From assembly GCA_038501195.1 (NCBI GenBank), contig JBBPUQ010000006.1, forward strand, positions 868,001 through 932,000: a stretch of DNA of 64,000 nucleotides, read 5' to 3'. This document shows positions 56,725 to 64,000 of the stretch, one piece after another. The stretch comes from Nemania diffusa (lineage: Eukaryota; Ascomycota; Sordariomycetes; Xylariales; Xylariaceae). The stretch's first letter is position 1; the number at the start of each line of letters is the position of its first letter. Below the pieces are notes generated by a model. The model ran no database searches, was not told the DNA's origin, and was given only the letters and a program-made list of their open reading frames with translations. The translations under genes were made by a program, and so were the position numbers.

Positions 56725-59700
56725 ATGTCGGCTCGCAGTCGCTACAGATCCTCGACGTCAGCGTCCAATGCATTGCCGACATCCAAGGCCACCGAAGTCC
56801 TCCAACATCTCCTCGACCGCATCTCTATTTCTTCTACATCCCCTGCCGACAATGGATATCCCGAGTCCCAGCGACTTGCAGATCAGATCAGTTTAGTCAG
56901 ACAACACCTCTCAGCTGGCAGTGCTCCGAGTCCTGTGCAGGATGATTTCCGACACCTTCACGGCTTTCAACGCCTGTTTGAGGTCTTGAGATCCTTCTCC
57001 GGGTTCTACAATCCGCAAAAGCGCAGCACTGCCGAGAAAGAAGCCTTCTTTAGCTTGTTGGATGTGGTCCTTGGTACCCTTGCAGCTGCTTTTAAGGCAC
57101 ATCCCGGGAATCGCCGCTACTTTCGTACTCGAGTCGAGGGAGGTGGATGGGAAGCCCTCGAACAGATTATAGCGAGCATTGGTCTGGGTGGTGCCGACTC
57201 TGATCTGTGGACGAGCTGCCAATTGTTCGGGAAACTCTTTACCTTCGCAGTCAATAATGCCGCCCTAGATCGAATATGTTGCGACGCCGCCTTTGAAGCC
57301 CATTCGGATTACCATATAGTTACTGCTTTAGAGGAAGACAAACTTCCAAGTACCGAACAAGCCAATAGTACTGGCTTGGACGATGGTGTGACTATGCTCG
57401 ACGCTGCAATCAGCAAAGCGATTGTCTCGACTTCCACACTGCAGAACCCCGAGGTAATTCGCACAGTTGTGGATTTCTGGGAATCGATATCCCGAGACCG
57501 TAATGCCGTGGAGAATGTGGCATCATTACTGGTCTTGAAAATTCTATTGGCCATTGCCACGGCTTCAAGCGTCAATCTATATCAAATTCATGAAACTGGT
57601 ATCCTCTCTCGGTTTCTAATTCTGGCCTTCGACGAGAGCTCAACAGCGAATGATGCGGAGAAAGAAGTCATTCTGTCTCTTTGCCGGTCCCTGATGTCGT
57701 TAGGGATGAATAGGCTCACGGATGCCCAACACTTATTACTTAATTCGTCGGCTGATTCCTCGGACTTCTGCTTGGAAATGACCGACAAGTACCGCAGCGC
57801 CCCTTTTATCCAGTTCGATTTGTCTCTCCATGGCCACTCCTCTATCGAATTACCTAGCCTAGGCCGGCCATTTCCTCCCCAGTCATCCGCGGGATACACG
57901 TTTACTGCTTGGTTTAGGGTGGACAATTTCGATCCAGCATCTCATACTACTCTTTTCGGCGTTTTTGACTCGACACAGTCCTGCTTTCTACTTGCCTATA
58001 TCGAAAAAGATACCTGCAATTTCATTTTGCAAACTTCAGTTACATCTCAGCGCCCCAGTGTTAGATTCCGGGGGTTGACCTTTCAGGAGAATAGATGGTA
58101 CCACATCGCCATAGCTCACCGTCGCCCGAAGACCATGACGGCTAGTAAAGCTTCCTTGTATGTGGATGGCGAATTTATCGAGCAGCTACGGGCGTCGTAC
58201 CCGGCCTTGCCGCCCCCTTCAAACGGTAGTACGGAAAGCTTTGCTTCGTTTACCTCGAGTAGTCATAAGAATCTTCCTATACAAGCATTCCTTGGCACCC
58301 CGCGAGAGCTGTCTACTCATCTTGGTAGCGGCCTCGTCCGGTCTAAATGGTCTCTTGCCTCTGCCCATTTATTCGACGATGTATTGAGCGATGATTTTCT
58401 CGCTGTGCCTAGCCGGCTCGGCGTACATTACCAGGGGAACTTCCAGGACTGCCTTGGTGGGTTCCAAACTTACGCGGCGTCGGCAGCTCTAGGACTGCGT
58501 AATGAACTTGTTAGCACAGGGAAGGAAGATTCTGACATTATGAAGGTGATCAGAGATAGAGCGAGTCATTTGATCCCAGAGCAGCATATTCTTTATAGTC
58601 TAATGCCTTCATCGATATTTCGTGAGAAGGAACGTTTTGGAGAGTCGCAGCTCTTTCGATCATTGTCTCGGGGCCCTGCTCATACCTTGGTTCAAATGGT
58701 ACTCAAGAACGGCACGGGCATAGCAATCAATACTGCCATGCCTTCTATCAACGATGCGCTACTTCGCTCGAACGGAGTGGCTATTCTGGCTGGAGATCCC
58801 ATGGTTGTTACCCCTCAATTCTTTGACGATGCTTTATGGCGCCTTGCTGGCTTTACTCCACTTGCGCTGAAATTGATAGGTCGTGCCTCCTCCGCTGATG
58901 CACTTGTTCGGGCTATTGACATGGTCTTTCGGTGTATAAACTCAAGCTGGCGAAATAGCGAGGCCATGGAAAGAGATGGCGGGTATGCAATCCTTAGCAT
59001 CCTTCTGAAGACAAAGCTAGGCTTCGTTGGACTTGGCAGCAATACCGTGACAGAAAGACTTTTGCTCCAGCCCTCAGAGAGAGATAGCCTTTCACTACAG
59101 CTTCTCAGCCTCGTCCTGGGATTCGTAGGGTATAATCATAGAGATCCCCTGGAGTCTGTTATCATTAACCCTCTAGCCTTCCGCCTTCTCGTAATAGATT
59201 TTGATGGCTGGAGGAAATGCAGTCCCATTGTTCAAGAACTTTATTACAACCAGTTTGTGACATTTGCTGTTAAGAGCAAGTATCATCAACATAATCACCG
59301 AAGGTTACTTCGAATGAGTGAGTTATCCATGGCCGTCATCAGACAGTGCTAACCTAGTTTAATCAGGGGTAGTGAAGAGACTCCTTGACGCTCTCAAGGC
59401 TGATCCACTGCCTGAGGGTGTCCTGCCTTTCTTTCTAGATGCTATCGGACAACTCGTAAGGTGTAGCTATAACACTGAGGTACACCGTGCTATAGCTCTT
59501 TTCATAACCTATGCCTTTCACTCACCGGCTCGGTCGCTGCCCCGCACTCCGAAAATAACTTCGCATATTGATCAATCAACCGGCAGCGTACAGTTGCGGC
59601 GCCCTACAGTTAATAACAGCAGGGCAGTTGAGGGTACTGTACGGACGCTCAGCAAGAAAGAGATAGGGGTGCACATCCTGAACATCTATAGCCACCTACT

Positions 59701-62700
59701 TTGCGAAAAAGGGAACCTTGCTATCATCCGCAAGTTTGCTAAAACAGTAACGAACAAGGTACGTCCTGTTAAGTCTTCTAGACATAACTTTACTGATGAT
59801 CGTCTAGTGGCTTTTATATCTTCTCACCGAAGACGACCCGGAGATCGTTGTTTATGGATCTAAGGTTCTCGCAAGACTACTTGTAACGCACGGGTCGGCC
59901 TATATCAGCAAATTCTCTGGCCGAACTGGAGGGTTCTGCATCATGGCTCATCGACTGAAGAGATGGTGGGATATTCCTACAATATGGCCGATTTGTTTCT
60001 CTATCCTTTTTGGGTTCGACGTTGCTGAATTCGATTTTGACAAAGATCTGGACTTCTTTAGCCTGCTTGAGACGTTCGGGACATGTAAAATCGTCAATCC
60101 TGATGCTTTACCTATAATTACTTCAATGCTTCAGCACGGCCTCAAAGATGTGTTGAAAAACCAAGAAGACCCGGATTCGCCGTTGGGTGATCCAGAGCTA
60201 CTACGCGCGTCGTTAGCCAACCCAGAGCAATCGGGTTCGAGGTCACGATTGCGGTCTATGTCGCTTCAAAAAGAATTAGAATCAAGGCGTAAGTTGTCTT
60301 AGTTTTCATTTCGCCATTTTTCTAATCGGAACCTAGGCACGCAAACAGGCTCGGACAGGAATGTAGGCAATGCGACAGTTCTTCAAGCGGTCACCCGGTT
60401 TCTGGCAGATCTTCATGCTCGATCTCAGGGGTTCAGAGACTTTGCCCTTTCCTCTGAATATGTGAGATTGCTTCTATCTGCTCTATATCCTGCCATTGTT
60501 AGTGTAGATGCGGTCAACCCTGAGACGGAACTGAATTCTCGCGATTCTGCTCTTACATTTGAAGGCGCCGACGTCATTCTTCGTCCGTTGGGCACGTCAA
60601 CCGCGGCCCCTGTGATCCGGACATCTAGTACGGCAGATATAAAGACAATACGACCTGGCGCGGGACATAATGGGACACAGTTACGCAAAGCATCGTCATT
60701 TGTTCTTCTAACGGCAGAAAAGTCCCCTAAGCCAAGCCCTTCTCGTATTGAACATGTTATGTCTCCCAAGAAGAGGGTTATAACACAGAGTATCGGCCAC
60801 GGAGTGTTTGAAGGAATTCTAGAACTTGTCATGGACGTTTTTGTGGACCAACTTCTTGTACGAAAGGAGTTTCCGGGTTTCGGCCTATTCCTCAAAGTCC
60901 CCCCAGGATTTCAAGAGCACCATGCATACTTCGAATCGTATGTTCTGAAGAGCACCATTGTTCATATGGCTAGTGCCATCAAGCTGGATTGGAAGGCGCT
61001 GAGCGAGCCTAAAGTCCTACTAAACATCTCTCGATTTTGCCTACACATGGTGGAAGCAATCTTTGAAGGTTGGTTCATGAATGGCACCGACTCAATGCTC
61101 GATTTTGCCGGTCTATTACTTGAATACCTCCAAAAGCCAGAGATAGCCAAGCTGAAAACGATCAGGCTGTGTAGCCAAGCTGTGTCCACGATTCGGAGCT
61201 GCTTTCTCAGGTTGGTTCTCCTGAGACTCTCTGAAATGGACGACTCGCGAACTATTAATACCGACATGGACTTTTCTATGGATAAAATACTCTATTGGCA
61301 GATGGTGGTTCTAGAATCCCTCTCTGTTGACGATGAGTATATGAAGTTGTTCTGGTATCAACTCTACAATAAGCTTGTTGATTCTCGGGAAACTGTTCGA
61401 CTTGTTGCCGTGAACGTCTGGCGCATCATGCTTGTGCAGAAACCTGATGAATGCGCCTCGCTCTTCCGACTTATCATAACCTCAGATCAGACCCGACTAG
61501 CAGCCGATTTCCAGAAGGTAACGGAGCTAGACACAGACACTTTTGTGGCTTGGGTCGATGAGCATAGGCCCTCTTTGGACTCACTCTTTTTGGGAGGTAT
61601 TTCACGAATTTGGGAAGAGTTTGTCGCGTCTGAAAACCAGCGGACATGCGAGAGTGCTCGCTCACGACTTTCTAAGCGCAAGGAAGTGCTTAAGCGATGG
61701 CACTTGGAGACGAAAGAACGGGAGAGCATCCTTCTTAGGCATGACATGGCAAACTCGGCATGGATGAAATCTATCTGGGCTTCGGAGCACTTTAAACACC
61801 AACGAGCAGGTCAGGATAAGCAGGACGATTACTCTTTTTTCTCGTCTGCCTATTCCAAGATGGAAAAAGATTTGACTCGATCAGGGGCAGTACTTTACAC
61901 CTCTGGCACTACAAAATGGAAGCTTGATAGAACTGAGGGACGAAACCGTATGCGCTTGAGACTTTTACCCGATTCATCGTCAATTCACGAAACGTATCAG
62001 CCAAAACGACGAGCAACAGACCAACAATCGGCTTCAGCAATGAAGCCCTCATCCCCTGTCCCATCAGTTAGGGGCAATCGCTCGTTGAGCACAGCTTCGT
62101 CACCTGGCCGACAAGCCAAAACTGGTGGCGACGGCACCCAGGATGACAATAAATCTTTACTAGAGCACAAGCCTGATCCCGAAGCAGAAGAAGAACCCGT
62201 TGCTCCTGAAGATGACTTTGAATTAATTGATGACCCTAATGACCCTAACGAGGCAGACGATAACTTTGAAGATAAGAATCGCAGAGTGATGAGACGTTTG
62301 CAACAAGGGGATACCGTCCAGCAGGTGTACAACATCTCCCGCATTATTGGGCTCGACGCATGTGAGGGGATATTGTTGATTGGGAGAAACGCCCTCTACA
62401 TCATGGACAACTTCTTCCAATGTGCGGATGGAGAGATCGTGAATGTTTGGGAGGCCCCCGCACAAGAACGTGATCTTTTCTCGCAGATCATCACTGGTAC
62501 TAAGCCCCGCGACTGGCAACCACCGTCGGATCACAGCACCCAATCCTCTCGTTGCTGGAAATGGCAGGATGTTATCAGTCTGTCCAAGCGTCGGTTTTTA
62601 TTTCGCGATGTTGCGATCGAGATCTTCTTTACTGATGGACGAAGCTACCTTTTAACGACTAAGGACCTAACAACAAGGGATGAAGTCTTCTCCCGGCTTA

Positions 62701-64000
62701 CTTCTAAAACCCCTCACACATCTGGACCAAATTTACTACCTAACCCTGAAGATGCATGGCGTTTAGAGTCTTTAAAGATGTTCGAGGAATCACCACAGAC
62801 ATTTGGCTCTAAATTTGGCAATATCTTCAACTCGTCACCTTGGAGCCCGATTATGCGTAGATGGCAACGTGGGGAAATCTCCAACTTCCATTACCTAATG
62901 CTTGTGAACACTATGGCAGGCCGGACCTTTAACGATTTAACGCAGTATCCTGTTTTCCCATGGATTTTAGCGGACTATACTAGTGACGAGCTAAACCTAG
63001 AGGACCCGACGACGTTCCGTGATCTTTCTAAACCCATGGGCGCGCAAACGGCCCGACGGCAAGCTGAGTACAGCGCAAGGTATGCAAGCCTTGCCGAGAT
63101 TGGGGAATCTCCGTTTCATTATGGAACTCACTACTCGTCAGCTATGATCGTAGCCTCCTACTTGATACGCCTACCCCCGTTTGTGCACTCATATATTCTT
63201 TTACAAGGCGGCAACTTCGACCACGCCGATCGCCTATTTTTCTCTATTGAGGGATCGTGGAAATCCGCTTCCCAGGATACTGGCTCCGATGTTCGAGAGC
63301 TCATCCCGGAATTTTTTTGCCTCCCAGAGTTCCTGACCAATGTCAATGGATATAACTTTGGTACTCGCCAAGGCGCCGGAGGTCAGGTGCATGATGTTCA
63401 GCTACCTCCATGGGCAAAAGGTGATCCAAATATCTTCGTCGCAAAACACCGCGAAGCTCTAGAATCGCCATATGTAAGCCAGAACCTACATCACTGGATC
63501 GACCTCGTGTTTGGGAATAAACAGCGCGGCGAGGCGGCGGTGGAAAACTTGAACGTATTCCACCACTTGTCGTATTACGGAGCAAAGGACCTTGACAATA
63601 TTGCGGATTCCGAAGAGAGGCATGCAACAACAAGCATCATTCACAACTTCGGCCAGACACCTCACCAGGTGTTCACTAAGCCTCACCCCCCGAGAGAAAA
63701 CACGTCCTTCCCAGCTAGAAGGTTGGACACCGCATGCTACGCGTTGTCTAGAATTCCTCATCCACTTCTTGAAAGCCGGGAGAGAGTGGCATCTCTGATA
63801 TATGCAGCTAAATTGGACCGATTACTTTGCTCATCTCCATTTCGAATAAACCTGCCACCTTCGCACGACAAATATTTAGAATGGGGATATGCAGATAATA
63901 GTGTTCGGTTCTTCTCCAGTGAGAACAGAAAAAGCGCCGGTGTTAGCGAGAATCTTCATATTGGGCAGATTTCGTGCATTGTTGCGGCAGACTCTAAGAC
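56725..64000 (+). CDS. BEACH-domain giant protein (Bph1/neurobeachin-like), 3' end cut by window
   Basis: Exons 56725-59317, 59367-59758, 59808-60288 and 60337-64000+ join in frame across three 48-49-bp introns (GTGAGT, GTACGT and GTAAGT donors). About 2376 residues lie in the window. The N-terminal half is helical-repeat-like, with a concanavalin-like lectin fold insert at about 385-490 (SSAGYTFTAWFRVDNFDP, then FQENRWYHIAIAHRR and LYVDGEFIEQL). An acidic linker precedes a PH-like domain (about 1820-1945). The BEACH domain follows at about 1990-2300 with its core motifs RTFNDLTQYPVFPWIL, GTHYSSAMIVASYLIR and FHHLSYYG. The WD40 repeats that normally end the protein are only beginning at the edge. 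Known role of the family: large scaffolds in vesicle trafficking, vacuolar sorting and membrane events. No second gene overlaps it. Confidence 0.94.

Overview
The window is nuclear DNA of a filamentous ascomycete (Pezizomycotina, most likely a sordariomycete; the order cannot be fixed by eye). The signs are many short introns (48-160 bp) with GTRNGT donors, CTAAC/CTGAC branch sites and YAG acceptors, monocistronic genes on both strands separated by 0.5-3 kb, and proteins that read as fungal orthologues. No rRNA, tRNA or CRISPR array was recognised. Exon structures below were joined by hand, with frame checked across every splice.

Left part (1-17.1 kb), conserved housekeeping genes: an SEA/GATOR2 subunit of the WDR59/Mtc5 type (-, cut by the left edge), the ubiquitin-conjugating enzyme Ubc13 (+), a mitochondrial 2-enoyl-thioester reductase Etr1/MECR (-) with an apparent one-base frameshift, a disordered protein of unknown role (-), the class III PI3-kinase Vps34 (-), and divergent from it the Smc5/6 kleisin Nse4 (+).

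Accessory-looking part (17.1-28 kb): an MFS siderophore-iron transporter (-) with a perfect iron-GATA site upstream, and a 1197-residue coiled-coil protein with a C-terminal membrane segment (+), separated by gene-free DNA that looks AT-rich and decayed. A DUF4336 protein (+) follows at 28 kb.

Middle (31.7-46 kb): a Rho1 GEF of the Rom2 type (-), the V-ATPase proteolipid c' subunit Vma11 with six exons (+), a small conserved fungal protein (-), an APH/choline-kinase-like phosphotransferase (-) with a 152-bp TIR element just upstream of it, and a small membrane-anchored conserved protein (-).

Right part (46-64 kb): a large disordered protein (-), a desert with one unexplained open frame, a vacuolar subtilisin of the cerevisin type (-), and a BEACH-domain giant protein (+, cut by the right edge before its WD40 repeats).

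The genes do not form one pathway. Several independently touch TORC1, vacuole and endosome biology (Mtc5/WDR59, Vps34, Vma11, vacuolar protease, BEACH protein), but this co-location is probably incidental. Short palindromes of the TAGGTACCTA and TACCTAGGTA type recur through the gaps and at least one intron. I see no clear new multi-gene system. The best leads are the coiled-coil membrane protein in its decayed surroundings, the iron-GATA site, the small TIR element, the etr1 frameshift and the possible second start of the DUF4336 gene.
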